Shown in pieces: positions 8,783 through 16,605 of a stretch of 53,260 nt of DNA. Origin of the DNA: a virus; IMG/VR virus record IMGVR_UViG_3300031983_000023, positions 1 to 53,260 of that record; one strand, 5' to 3'. The notes beneath the pieces were generated by a model. It was not told the origin of the DNA. It made no database searches and saw only the letters and a list, made by a program, of their open reading frames with translations. Within the stretch, counting starts at the first letter, position 1. Each line of letters starts with the position of its first letter. Position numbers and translations under genes: made by a program.

Positions 8783-9201
8783 GTCGCCGGCCCCACGTTC
8801 TTGACGTCCCAGGGCACGAGCCGGACCGTCACCTGCGCGTACACCGGATTTTGCGCGTCGTAGGCCGGCTTGCTCTTTGCGCTGAGCTCGCAGCGCGGCA
8901 TGATGTCCCTGTCGAACTCCGCCCCGTGGGAGTCTGTGCGGATCACCGTCACGTCGTGCAGCTCCCTCCTGGTGAACCAATCCTCCAGGGCCTGTCTCGT
9001 CACGCTGCCCCTGGAAAGCTTGTAGGTCGCTTCCACGGTCGGGATGGTGATCACCCCGTTCGTGATCTTCCGGACCTTGCCGAACTCCGGAACCTCCAGC
9101 TCCCCCTGTTCCATCGGAACCTCTGCGAAGTTGACGAGCCCCTGGAGCTCCTCCCCGTCCACGAGCAGACGGACCTTTTCGCCCATGTCTCCCTTCTGCA
9201 T
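8779..9201 (-). CDS. Tail tube protein
   Basis: 140 residues, the usual size for contractile tail tubes. The sequence is beta-rich, with VRKITNGVITIPTVEATYKL, a conserved tube-type segment, followed by DWFTRRELHDVTVIRTD. It lies immediately after the sheath gene and before the chaperone, the standard order. It polymerises as hexameric rings inside the sheath. Confidence 0.8.
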   Translation of the reverse strand: MQKGDMGEKVRLLVDGEELQGLVNFAEVPMEQGELEVPEFGKVRKITNGVITIPTVEATYKLSRGSVTRQALEDWFTRRELHDVTVIRTDSHGAEFDRDIMPRCELSAKSKPAYDAQNPVYAQVTVRLVPWDVKNVGPAT

Positions 9202-9213
9202 TTTCGCCTCCCG

Positions 9214-11031
9214 CTATCTCAGAAGAATGCCGACCCTCAGGCGTATCGTCCCCGCCGGGGTCGGGAAAGTGAAGTACACGTCTATGTACCGCTCGCCCGC
9301 GTTGATCGTGGCCTGGGTGTTGTTGGTCTCGTTCGCCACGACCTCGTAGTGCGCCTCTTCGGGCGCCGGGTTTCCCTCCTCGTCGAAGCCCTGCCCGAAG
9401 GTCTCCCCCGTGCGGGCCGAGCCGGTGTTCCCGTTTTCCCAGAGGTTGTGCATGAACCTCTGCAGGGCCGAGCCGTCCTCCCTGATCCTCTCTATGCTGT
9501 TGGGCGTGTTCTCGGAGATCTGGAGGCTGTCGGTTCCGCTGATCTTGATGTACTCCCTCATTAGCGGGCCGTTGGCGAACTGGTAGGCCTGGTCCTGGGA
9601 CGGCGTGAAAAAGTTTCTCGCCACCACGCCGATCCCGGCGAGCTCCTGGATCACGTTCACGCCGTGGCGCGCGAGGTCGGTCCTGTCCCCGTCGTCCAGG
9701 AACTGCTCCCCCACGACGCTGTTGGCCCCGTAGATCGGGGTACTTCTCAGGCTCGGGATGAAGTGTATGCCGAGCTGTGCTATGACGCGGACCCACAGGC
9801 CGGCTATGTGGCCCACGCACGGGACCGCGCGGTCCGGCGCGATCGGGCTCACGGTGAACGGGTCCGAGACCCCGAGCCAGTTCGCCATTATCACGCCGAG
9901 CACGTCGTCGGACCTCTGAAAGGATGCCCCTATGGTCAACAGCTGCGCCTTGGACTGGTCGCTCTGGACGTTGTACAGCCACTTCGGGTTGTCCCAGCGG
10001 CCCTTGCAGTAGGTCTCCCCGGCCTTCTGCACCGCCTCCAGGGTCGTGTCCGCGTTGGCGACGATCCGCACGGGAAGGTTGTCGAGCCTGGTGAGGGTCC
10101 TGGCCCAGTGCGCGGCGGTCGTCGGCGCGGTGCCGTCGTCCCCGCTGGCGAGGTAGGCCACCGTCGACACCTCGACCGGGATCGTTTCCTCGGGCGAGTT
10201 CGTGCTCGAGAGGTCGGAGGTCTTGAGGAACCTGTTGCTGGCGTGCACGTTCTGGACGTAGAAGTCGGACACCCCCGGCTCCATCGTGCACCACACCAGG
10301 CCCAGTTCGGACTCCACCTCCGTCACTATGCCCGTCGCGCTCTTGCGGAACGTCCTGAGCCTGAACCCGAGGACGAGAACCGGGTCGTCGACGACGCCGG
10401 CCTCTGCCCCCCAGACCGCGTCCGTCCACGTGACGTAGCCCGTCGCCTCGTCGATCGCGGTGATCTTGTGGTACTCGTCGTAGGCCGTGCCGTTGAAGTG
10501 CACCACGTCCCCGACCTTTATTCCGGCCACCGAGTCGACCTTCGCCGTGTACGCGCCGGCGGACACAGCCTCGGCCAGCTCGGTCGCGAACCTGGAGCCG
10601 TTCGTCACCATGTAGCCGGTCCTGTTTCCGCTCACCCCGTACTCGAGCTCCTCCTGGTAGGCGGCCTCGAGCTTGAGCGTCGGCTGCGGGGAGCTCCCCT
10701 GGTCATCCAGGCTCACGGTCGCGACCGCCGCGTCTATGGCCCCGGAGTCGAGGCCCACGTGGGACACGATGTACAGGGTCGCCGCCGCCCCGGCCAGGTT
10801 CTGGAAGAACCCGTTCACGGCGTCCCAGCCGTAGAAGGCCGAAATCGCGTGGTCGCCGAAAATGGCTATCGCGTCGGCCGGGTCCCGGACCGCGAACGCC
10901 TTGTCGAACTTCCGCTCGAACCGCCCTATGATGGCCGCTATCTGGAAGTCGGCCGGCAGCACGGCGCGTCCCCGCTTGGGCGGAAGGTTCTCCCCCCTCA
11001 CCCCGAGTATTTTTATGTTAGCCGGTGACAC
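9214..11031 (-). CDS. Contractile tail sheath protein
   Basis: 605 residues from a GTG at 11031 preceded by GGGAGGTG. Sheath hallmarks include the N-terminal RDPADAIAIFGDHAI region and GAAATLYIVSHVG. The C-terminal domain has ARHGVNVIQELAG and ERIREDGSALQRFMHNLWEN, and the protein ends with the extended-arm strand YIDVYFTFPTPAGTIRLRVG. The middle (about residues 120-250) is an insertion domain. The sheath contracts around the tube to drive injection. It establishes that the phage is myovirus-like. Confidence 0.9.
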   Translation of the reverse strand: MSPANIKILGVRGENLPPKRGRAVLPADFQIAAIIGRFERKFDKAFAVRDPADAIAIFGDHAISAFYGWDAVNGFFQNLAGAAATLYIVSHVGLDSGAIDAAVATVSLDDQGSSPQPTLKLEAAYQEELEYGVSGNRTGYMVTNGSRFATELAEAVSAGAYTAKVDSVAGIKVGDVVHFNGTAYDEYHKITAIDEATGYVTWTDAVWGAEAGVVDDPVLVLGFRLRTFRKSATGIVTEVESELGLVWCTMEPGVSDFYVQNVHASNRFLKTSDLSSTNSPEETIPVEVSTVAYLASGDDGTAPTTAAHWARTLTRLDNLPVRIVANADTTLEAVQKAGETYCKGRWDNPKWLYNVQSDQSKAQLLTIGASFQRSDDVLGVIMANWLGVSDPFTVSPIAPDRAVPCVGHIAGLWVRVIAQLGIHFIPSLRSTPIYGANSVVGEQFLDDGDRTDLARHGVNVIQELAGIGVVARNFFTPSQDQAYQFANGPLMREYIKISGTDSLQISENTPNSIERIREDGSALQRFMHNLWENGNTGSARTGETFGQGFDEEGNPAPEEAHYEVVANETNNTQATINAGERYIDVYFTFPTPAGTIRLRVGILLR

Positions 11032-11032
11032 T

Positions 11033-11311
11033 TTACACCTCCCTGACCGTGAACAGTTTGCGCACGGGGCTCTCCGCGAAGTCCCTGTGCTTGACCACTC
11101 GCTCCGGCACCTCCGCGGTCCCGTTGGGGCCGAAGAAGTACACGTCGCGCCCTATGTGCAGCTCGAAGCTCCTGTTGTGCCGGAACACGAGCAGGTACCT
11201 GCCCCCCTTCCTGGGGGCCGGCTTCCGCTCCTGGGCCGGTCTTTTTAGCTCGTTCTTATCGTTGCCCCGAGGGTCGTCTGCGTCGCTTTCGAAAGTTTTC
11301 TTGGAGTCCAT
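11033..11311 (-). CDS. Small protein between sheath and neck genes, unknown
   Basis: 92 residues, charged N-terminus (MDSKKTFESDADDPRGND) followed by a beta-rich body with LLVFRHNRSFELHIGRDVYFFGPN. Good start: GGAGATATGG-type ribosome site upstream of 11311. Its stop is one base before the sheath start. No recognised motif; a virion or assembly role is likely from position. Confidence 0.6.
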   Translation of the reverse strand: MDSKKTFESDADDPRGNDKNELKRPAQERKPAPRKGGRYLLVFRHNRSFELHIGRDVYFFGPNGTAEVPERVVKHRDFAESPVRKLFTVREV

Positions 11312-12435
11312 ATCTCCTCCTTGGCCTCCACGTCCACGTAGTACTGGACGCGGTAGATTTCCTCCGCCCCCTCCACCGGCTCCGGCTCCACGGGGGCGTC
11401 GTCGTACAATATATCATGGGGGCGCCCGTTGATGTACACCACGTTCCATGACAGCGCCCGCCTTATTGCCCTGGACATTTTGGCGACGAGCTCGTGGTGC
11501 CTGGCCACGGCGTCGATGGCCACGCGCCAGGAGCTTATCTTGCCCTCCGCCGCGAACGTGAACTCGGAGCCGTCCCAGTGCAGCAGCCTCTCGGTCCTTG
11601 TGTCGCCCCTAAGCACCGGCACGGGGGCCAGGCCCCAAAGCACCACCCCGGGAAGGAGAATCTCGGTCTCCCACCTCCCGAAGCTCACGGGCAGCAGAAG
11701 CGTCACGTCCGCCGCGGAGTAGGAGTTGAGCAGCGCGGGGCCGTCGAACAGGTGCCCCAGCCCGAAGCTCCCGCTTCCCTCCCGCTCCAGGTTGTGCGTC
11801 TCGGAGTTGCCCCCCCCGCTTACCTTCACCACGGCGTACCGCTCCACGAATCCGGGCGAGTCCAGGTCGACGGTCTTGTCGCCGGCGGAGCCGGAAAAGG
11901 TTCCCGAGGCCACGGCCACGCCCTCGCCGTACAGCTCCTGCAGGGCGAGCTCCAGGGAGACTTTCAGCCCCTCGAAAATGTCCCTGGGGGCCTCCGCCTT
12001 GTAGGCCACGGCGTTGGACAGCACCACCCAGTCGGAGTCGCCGTGCAGCGCCGTCAGCCTGATCCTCTCGGCCGTGGAGATCCCGGAGATGTCCAGGGTC
12101 GCATCGCTCAGGGTCCCCCAGACCGGCAGCCAGAACGCCTTGCCCGCCCCGAGGTCCAGCTTGTACTCGAAGTCGCCCACGGCCCGGAACGGCCCCCTGC
12201 CCTTCCGGAAGGACTTCATGCTCACCGCCAGGCGGTCGTAGCTGGACAGGTCCTTCGCCTGGGAGAACACCCTCTCGGCGTACTCCCCGGAGCTTCCGGC
12301 CGGAAACCCGACCAGCACGGACTTGGAAAGGTCGAGGGCGGCCACCAGGTCCTTGCTCTCCACGTCGGCAACCGTCACGCTGCCGGAGGTCGCCAGGGCC
12401 GTGCTGTCGTCGAAGGGCTCGATTCTCTCGTTCAT
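11245..12435 (-). CDS. Virion structural protein with beta-sandwich N-terminal domain
   Basis: 396 residues from ATG at 12435, overlapping the upstream stop (ATGA). Residues 25-125 have the look of a galactose-binding-like jelly roll: AKDLSSYDRLAVSMKSF, FEYKLDLGAGKAFWLPVW, then SDATLDISGISTAERIRL. The rest is beta-rich with no recognised motif. It lies between gpG-like completion and sheath genes, so a neck, tail-terminator or decoration role is likely. It overlaps the next gene by 67 bases, which is unusual here. Confidence 0.6.
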   Translation of the reverse strand: MNERIEPFDDSTALATSGSVTVADVESKDLVAALDLSKSVLVGFPAGSSGEYAERVFSQAKDLSSYDRLAVSMKSFRKGRGPFRAVGDFEYKLDLGAGKAFWLPVWGTLSDATLDISGISTAERIRLTALHGDSDWVVLSNAVAYKAEAPRDIFEGLKVSLELALQELYGEGVAVASGTFSGSAGDKTVDLDSPGFVERYAVVKVSGGGNSETHNLEREGSGSFGLGHLFDGPALLNSYSAADVTLLLPVSFGRWETEILLPGVVLWGLAPVPVLRGDTRTERLLHWDGSEFTFAAEGKISSWRVAIDAVARHHELVAKMSRAIRRALSWNVVYINGRPHDILYDDAPVEPEPVEGAEEIYRVQYYVDVEAKEEIWTPRKLSKATQTTLGATIRTS

Positions 12436-13049
12436 AGCAAGTCGTCCCAGTCGTCCCAGCCGGGGGCCCTCCGGGACACCCGGTCTATAAGGTCCTCCCT
12501 CGAGGTGTTGATGTATTTGACGATCGCTCTCTTGACCTCGCTCGCCGACGGCTCCATGTTGCGAATCCACAGCATCATGCTCCTGTACGCGTTGGCGAAG
12601 GCGGCTCTCGGCGGAATCCTGATGAGCTTCCCTCCCCTCATCCGTATCACGGTCCCGTACTCGTGCACGATGAACAGGTGCCGCAGCTGCAGCTCGGATT
12701 CGTGGTGCTTCGCGCGGCTCTGCGCCACCCGGTAGCCTCGGCCCTTGAGCTTGCGGATGCGCATCATGTTGATGTAGGACTTCCGCTCCAGGTCTCCCAG
12801 CGCGAAAAGCGGCGTCGACGGCTTCGGCAGGCCCCTCCTGGACTTCCTCTTCACGGTCGCGGGCTTGAGCCTCCTGAGCCCCAGGGTGTCGCTCCGGATC
12901 CCCTTCCGGAACGTTTCTATCAGGTTCACGGCGGCGTTTTTCGCCTGCGTGTCGGCTATGGGGATGATCATTTTGGGGAGCCTCCTGATCCTGGAGCGCT
13001 TCGCTTCGTAGTGGTCTGAGAACTCGAACCTGAAAAGCGGCTTAGCCAT
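12432..13049 (-). CDS. Phage virion morphogenesis/tail completion protein (gpG/gp10-like)
   Basis: 205 residues from ATG at 13049; a GTG one codon upstream is also possible. The basic N-terminal half contains LKPATVKRKSRRGLPKPSTP followed by LFALGDLERKSYINM, which fits the GpG/HK97-gp10 morphogenesis family (substrate-like pattern tPLf.tG.L..Si). HLFIVHEYGTVIRM and IPPRAAF resemble the conserved 'hqyG..iPaR.f' end of this family. It acts in joining heads and tails. Confidence 0.7.
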   Translation of the reverse strand: MAKPLFRFEFSDHYEAKRSRIRRLPKMIIPIADTQAKNAAVNLIETFRKGIRSDTLGLRRLKPATVKRKSRRGLPKPSTPLFALGDLERKSYINMMRIRKLKGRGYRVAQSRAKHHESELQLRHLFIVHEYGTVIRMRGGKLIRIPPRAAFANAYRSMMLWIRNMEPSASEVKRAIVKYINTSREDLIDRVSRRAPGWDDWDDLL

Positions 13050-13474
13050 CACTTCCTCACCAGGCCGAACGTCCAGTACAGGTGCGTGTCGGCGAACTGC
13101 GAGGCCCGGGACTTCTGGCCTATGCTGTACACGTGCCCGTCGACCTCGGCCGTGGCCCTCCGCAGGTCTATGTCCTCGAAGGCTATCCCCCCCTGCGTCC
13201 AGGAGAGCGCCGGGGTCCAGACGGCCACGTCGGCCTCCTCGAACAGGCCGGCCTTTTGCAGGCGGTACATGTCCGGGGCGTACTCTACGGGGAAGGCCTT
13301 TATCGTCTTGTCGGTCGACCCGGACTCCCCCTTGATGGAGCCCAGCCTGCCCCTGGACACCTGGGCCTCCTCCCGGAGGTGGAACAGCACGTCGTCGCCG
13401 TACTCGTCGCAGTGCGCCTTGGCGTCTATCAGCGCGCAGTCCCTCTCGAACTTCACCCCCGTGCTCGGCGCCAT
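13049..13474 (-). CDS. Head-tail completion protein
   Basis: 141 residues. MAPSTGVKFERDCALIDAKA starts the protein, TGATG-coupled to the connector gene. Beta-rich with ATAEVDGHVYSIGQKSRASQ near the end, reminiscent of small stopper proteins (gp16/gp9 type). Family not certain; assignment rests on size and position between connector and gpG-like genes. Confidence 0.55.
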   Translation of the reverse strand: MAPSTGVKFERDCALIDAKAHCDEYGDDVLFHLREEAQVSRGRLGSIKGESGSTDKTIKAFPVEYAPDMYRLQKAGLFEEADVAVWTPALSWTQGGIAFEDIDLRRATAEVDGHVYSIGQKSRASQFADTHLYWTFGLVRK

Positions 13475-14403
13475 CAGTCGGTCCCCCCGCTGGTCATGTG
13501 CGTCTTGAGGAGGCTCAGGGCGGAGCGGGCCAGCTCGTTCCGGATGTGCGTGAACTTTCCCCGCTTGCCGTACTGCCTGCCGAAGCTCGCCACGCTCAGC
13601 GCGCCGCCCCCGGTCCTGTTGGCCACGATGCCCAGCGCGGACTCCGCGACGAGCATCTTTATCGCCTCGTGTACGCCCTCCGGGATTGCCGTATTCTCGT
13701 ATCCGGCGGTATAGGTCACCTTTATGTTGCGGGAGCCCCTGGGGAACATGGGCGCCGTGAAGTTCTGGTTGACGTTGATCTTGGCCTTGAGCATCCCCTC
13801 CTCGGCCAGCACCTCGATGGACTGGAGGCTCGGCATGTACTCGCCGCCGCCCATCACGTACTCGACGGAGGTCAGCGCCAGGATGGGCCTGCGGTTCAGG
13901 ATCAGCAGCTCCTTGCCGGTGCCGCTCTTGTACTCGGCGTAGGTTTTCACGCCCCGGAAACTCAGGCGGCACTTTTGCTCGACCCATGGCACCACGAAGC
14001 GGTCCCTCCGGTTGATCAGCCACTTGTCGCTCAGCACCGCGGGCGTTATGCCGTACTCCTCGAGCAGCTCCCGGACGTCCTGCGCCGAGGGCATGGAGGC
14101 GGCCTCCTCCTCCCACTCCGGGACCACCTCGAGGTAGTACGTCCTTCCCGGCGTCTCCTGGGTCACGAGATAGGCCTTGATCCGCCAGGTCCCGATCGGG
14201 TCCAGCGCGCCGGCGGCGAACGTGTACTTCACCTTCTTGAGGGTTGGGGGGCTGACTATCGTCGGGGTCACGACGGTTTCCGCCCCCGCCGGATCCTTGA
14301 CGTGCAGCTTCACGTTGCCCGCTTCCCCGGCGAGGTCGATTCCCGTGTCCAGGGTGAGCTCGTACTCCTGGCCCTTCGCAACCACGCCGTCGGTGTCAGC
14401 CAT
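13474..14403 (-). CDS. Head-tail connector with N-terminal Ig-like domain
   Basis: 309 residues. The first 100 residues form an Ig-like beta domain (VKLHVKDPAGAETVV, YTFAAGALDPIGTWRIKAYL). The remainder resembles head-tail adaptor proteins of the gp6/gp15 type: SAQDVRELLEEYG, then a NIKVTYTAGYENTAIPEGV segment and a C-terminal helix pair IRNELARSALSLLKTHMTSG. It would bind below the portal. The Ig-like fusion is typical of surface-exposed virion decorations. Confidence 0.65.
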   Translation of the reverse strand: MADTDGVVAKGQEYELTLDTGIDLAGEAGNVKLHVKDPAGAETVVTPTIVSPPTLKKVKYTFAAGALDPIGTWRIKAYLVTQETPGRTYYLEVVPEWEEEAASMPSAQDVRELLEEYGITPAVLSDKWLINRRDRFVVPWVEQKCRLSFRGVKTYAEYKSGTGKELLILNRRPILALTSVEYVMGGGEYMPSLQSIEVLAEEGMLKAKINVNQNFTAPMFPRGSRNIKVTYTAGYENTAIPEGVHEAIKMLVAESALGIVANRTGGGALSVASFGRQYGKRGKFTHIRNELARSALSLLKTHMTSGGTD

Positions 14404-14412
14404 CTGCTCCTC

Positions 14413-15057
14413 CTATGCTATCTTTGAGTCGCCGCTTCCGGACACCTTCATTATCGTATCGCCGGTTCCCGACTCCCTGAACGCCACGGTGAGCGTCGCG
14501 GGGGAGGGGCCGAGGGCCACCGCGTTGTCCACGTCGTAGACCCTGAACTCGTACTCCTTGCCGGACAGGGCGTTCGCGGGGTCGACGGAGACCTGGAACT
14601 CCGACCACTGGTCTGTCGTCGTGCCGTCGCCGACGGTGAACGCGGCCGCCCCCTCCTTTTCTGTCCCGCCGTTGGGGGCCCCCGCGACGTAGACTGTGCC
14701 GTTGACCGGGACGCAGATCGCTTCGCCCGGTTCGAGCGGGTTGCCTTCGACGAGATCGGTCAAGCCGTGGACAAGCTGCCCCGTGCCGCCGAGCGCGGCC
14801 CACGCGCCGGAGTCCGTCTTGTTCCGCCACTCGAGCCGGCAGTTCGTGTTTGCTATTTCCCCGGCCGTGACGGCCTCGAGGGCGATCGCGACGACGAAAT
14901 GACTTGCCTTGTTCCAGCCGGTGACCGGGGTGTTTACCGTGTTGCCGAGGTTTCTTATGGCGTTATCGATGTTGCCCGAGGCATAGGCGGGCGGCGCGTC
15001 GGCGAACCACTGCAGGTGAACGTGAGAGAATGGGCCTTTCAGTCTGAGCTTTCCCAC
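14413..15057 (-). CDS. Virion structural protein with Fn3/Ig-like folds
   Basis: 214 residues from a GTG at 15057; the nearest GGAGG is rather far upstream, so the start is uncertain. The body is beta-rich, with HFVVAIALEAVTAGEIANTN, FTVGDGTTTDQWSEFQVSV and YEFRVYDVDNA suggesting immunoglobulin-like domains. It lies among head decoration genes. A decoration or minor capsid role is inferred; no catalytic motif is seen. Confidence 0.55.
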   Translation of the reverse strand: MGKLRLKGPFSHVHLQWFADAPPAYASGNIDNAIRNLGNTVNTPVTGWNKASHFVVAIALEAVTAGEIANTNCRLEWRNKTDSGAWAALGGTGQLVHGLTDLVEGNPLEPGEAICVPVNGTVYVAGAPNGGTEKEGAAAFTVGDGTTTDQWSEFQVSVDPANALSGKEYEFRVYDVDNAVALGPSPATLTVAFRESGTGDTIMKVSGSGDSKIA

Positions 15058-15078
15058 AGCTGCACCGTTCGTCGCCTC

Positions 15079-15498
15079 CTATGGCGTGTACCAGACCGTG
15101 ATGAATCCGCGGTTGAACGGGGTGGCATCGAAATCAGTACTGTCGAAAAACCCCGGACTGAATCGTATGATCATTATAACCATTGCCTGCGTCTGGAACG
15201 TCGCCCCTACGGCATCGGCAGCCGAGGCGTAAGGCAGGTAGTAAATGTTGAAGCTAAAGTCGTTGATGATTCCCACCTGGACCACTCGAATGTCGGCCCA
15301 CGTCAGCCCGTGGGCGATCTGTACCATCTGGGTGGCGTCCATGTCCCAGTTGCCGATCTCGATCACCTTGGGCACGACAACGGCGGGAACGGGGGCGTTC
15401 AGCTCCAGCTGCCTGATCCTTTCGCCGAGCCTCCCTTGCTGCGTCCCCGGGCCGAGGTTGTTTAAAGCCCTCGCTGCGCGTATGTCGAGTGTGTCCAT
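15079..15498 (-). CDS. Head decoration protein sharing a module with the tail fibre
   Basis: 139 residues. N-terminal RALNNLGPGTQQGRLGERIR is shared in pattern with the next protein (15514-15930). The body from GNWDMDATQMVQIAHGL to FNRGFITVWYTP matches the pattern of a segment of the tail fibre (about 52000-52260), where WDMDAD and FDTTDYNSTFKNRGF occur. This looks like a beta-sandwich virion surface module used twice. Location next to the capsid gene suggests capsid decoration. Confidence 0.65.
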   Translation of the reverse strand: MDTLDIRAARALNNLGPGTQQGRLGERIRQLELNAPVPAVVVPKVIEIGNWDMDATQMVQIAHGLTWADIRVVQVGIINDFSFNIYYLPYASAADAVGATFQTQAMVIMIIRFSPGFFDSTDFDATPFNRGFITVWYTP

Positions 15499-15513
15499 TT
15501 AAAACCCCCGCCG

Positions 15514-15930
15514 TCAGACTCTTCGCGCTATGACTGTCACCAGTCCCCGGTCAGCCGCGCCGTTCGTCACGAGGTTGATGTACTGCCCCTCTGTGAAGGA
15601 GCTGTAGTCGTCGTCGATCGACACGGTCCTCGCGATCGCCATGTCCGCCGCCATGACCACGGCGCTGCTTATGGCGTCCGTCTCCTTCCGGGCCGTCACG
15701 GTTCCGCCCGCGCTCGTCGCCCTGGCCTGGGCGAACACGTCCAGCACCTCCAGGTCGAACGGGCACCGTATCGCGTCGAGCCCCCCGGTCAGGTCGGACG
15801 CCACCTCGTAGGCCAGCTCGACCAGGGCGTGCTCCTCGAGGTCCCTGATCCTGTCGCCGAGCGCTACGTTCTGGTCTCCCGGGCTGAGGTTGTTGACTAT
15901 CTTTGCCTCGCCCTCACTGAGCTTTTTCAC
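15514..15930 (-). CDS. Head decoration protein, beta-rich
   Basis: 138 residues from GTG at 15930 after GGAAGAGAA. N-terminal IVNNLSPGDQNVALGDRIRD parallels its neighbour at 15079. The C-terminal half (TSAGGTVTARKETDAISSAV, then a VSIDDDYSSFTEGQYINLV stretch) is a jelly-roll-like pattern common in phage decoration or fibre heads. It overlaps the preceding gene by four bases (GTGA). Confidence 0.6.
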   Translation of the reverse strand: MKKLSEGEAKIVNNLSPGDQNVALGDRIRDLEEHALVELAYEVASDLTGGLDAIRCPFDLEVLDVFAQARATSAGGTVTARKETDAISSAVVMAADMAIARTVSIDDDYSSFTEGQYINLVTNGAADRGLVTVIARRV

Positions 15931-16535
15931 TTCTCTTCCTCCTCCCCCTCAGGGCCCCACGTCGGGCGGAACCCCGCCTCGACCAGGGCATCGGCCACCT
16001 GTCGGTCCTCCGTCTCCACCCTGCCGTCCACGACGTCGAGCTTCACTTTCTTGTTGCCGGCCTTGACTGTGAACTTACCGTTGATCGGGTTGGCCTGCGT
16101 GTCGTCCGGGTGGACGAGCTCGAAAACGCGGGCGTCGGGCGAGTCGGCTGGCTCCTTCTCGGGCTCCTTCTCGGGCTCTTTTTCCTTCCCCTCGTCGTCG
16201 GGAGGGGCCGCTTTCGCCTTGTCCTTCCCCTCCGGCACGAACCGGGACTCGTCCTTGAGCCCCTTCGACACCAGGAACCTGATAAAGTCCCTCGCCGCGT
16301 TGAGGGGCATCTTCGAGGGGAGCCTGAAGGCGCCGTCCTTGAGTTCCAGCTGCTCGGCCTTCCCGTCCGGTCCGGCAAAGGCTATGTTGCTCTTGCCCTC
16401 CTGGGGCACGTGGTCGCAGCGGACCTGGAACACGTACCTGCCCTTGACCTTCGCCGCCGGCTTCTCCTCGGCTTTCTTGGCCTCCGGCTTCTTGTCCGGA
16501 AGCCCCATTTCCTTGCTTGTCAGAACCTTCGCCAT
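15927..16535 (-). CDS. Acidic/lysine-rich virion protein, unknown
   Basis: 202 residues. A basic N-terminus (KKPEAKKAEEKPAAKVKG) leads to a small beta domain (GRYVFQVRCDHVPQEGKSNI). A short EPEKEPEKEP repeat at about residues 118-132 joins it to a second beta domain ending in an acidic EGEEEEK tail. The repeat implies a flexible linker. Position directly downstream of the capsid gene suggests an accessory head protein. No enzymatic motif. Confidence 0.6.
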   Translation of the reverse strand: MAKVLTSKEMGLPDKKPEAKKAEEKPAAKVKGRYVFQVRCDHVPQEGKSNIAFAGPDGKAEQLELKDGAFRLPSKMPLNAARDFIRFLVSKGLKDESRFVPEGKDKAKAAPPDDEGKEKEPEKEPEKEPADSPDARVFELVHPDDTQANPINGKFTVKAGNKKVKLDVVDGRVETEDRQVADALVEAGFRPTWGPEGEEEEK

Positions 16536-16563
16536 GTCTCCCTCCTCGTTCGCTTCGTGAATA

Positions 16564-16596
16564 TGCGGGCCGCCCCGGAAGGGGAAGCCCGCTTTC
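16564..16596 (-). terminator. GC-rich hairpin after the capsid gene
   Basis: GCGGGC and GCCCGC arms enclose an inner CCCC/GGGG pairing just downstream of the capsid stop. There is no clear U-run after it, so it may be an mRNA stabilising hairpin and not a terminator. Confidence 0.35.
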
Positions 16597-16605
16597 TTGT
16601 TTCCG

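Noticed and set aside
7952-10429. 825-codon frame running through tube and sheath
   Set aside because: Only the last 276 codons after GTG 8782 are a gene; the rest overlaps well-supported tube and sheath genes in another frame.
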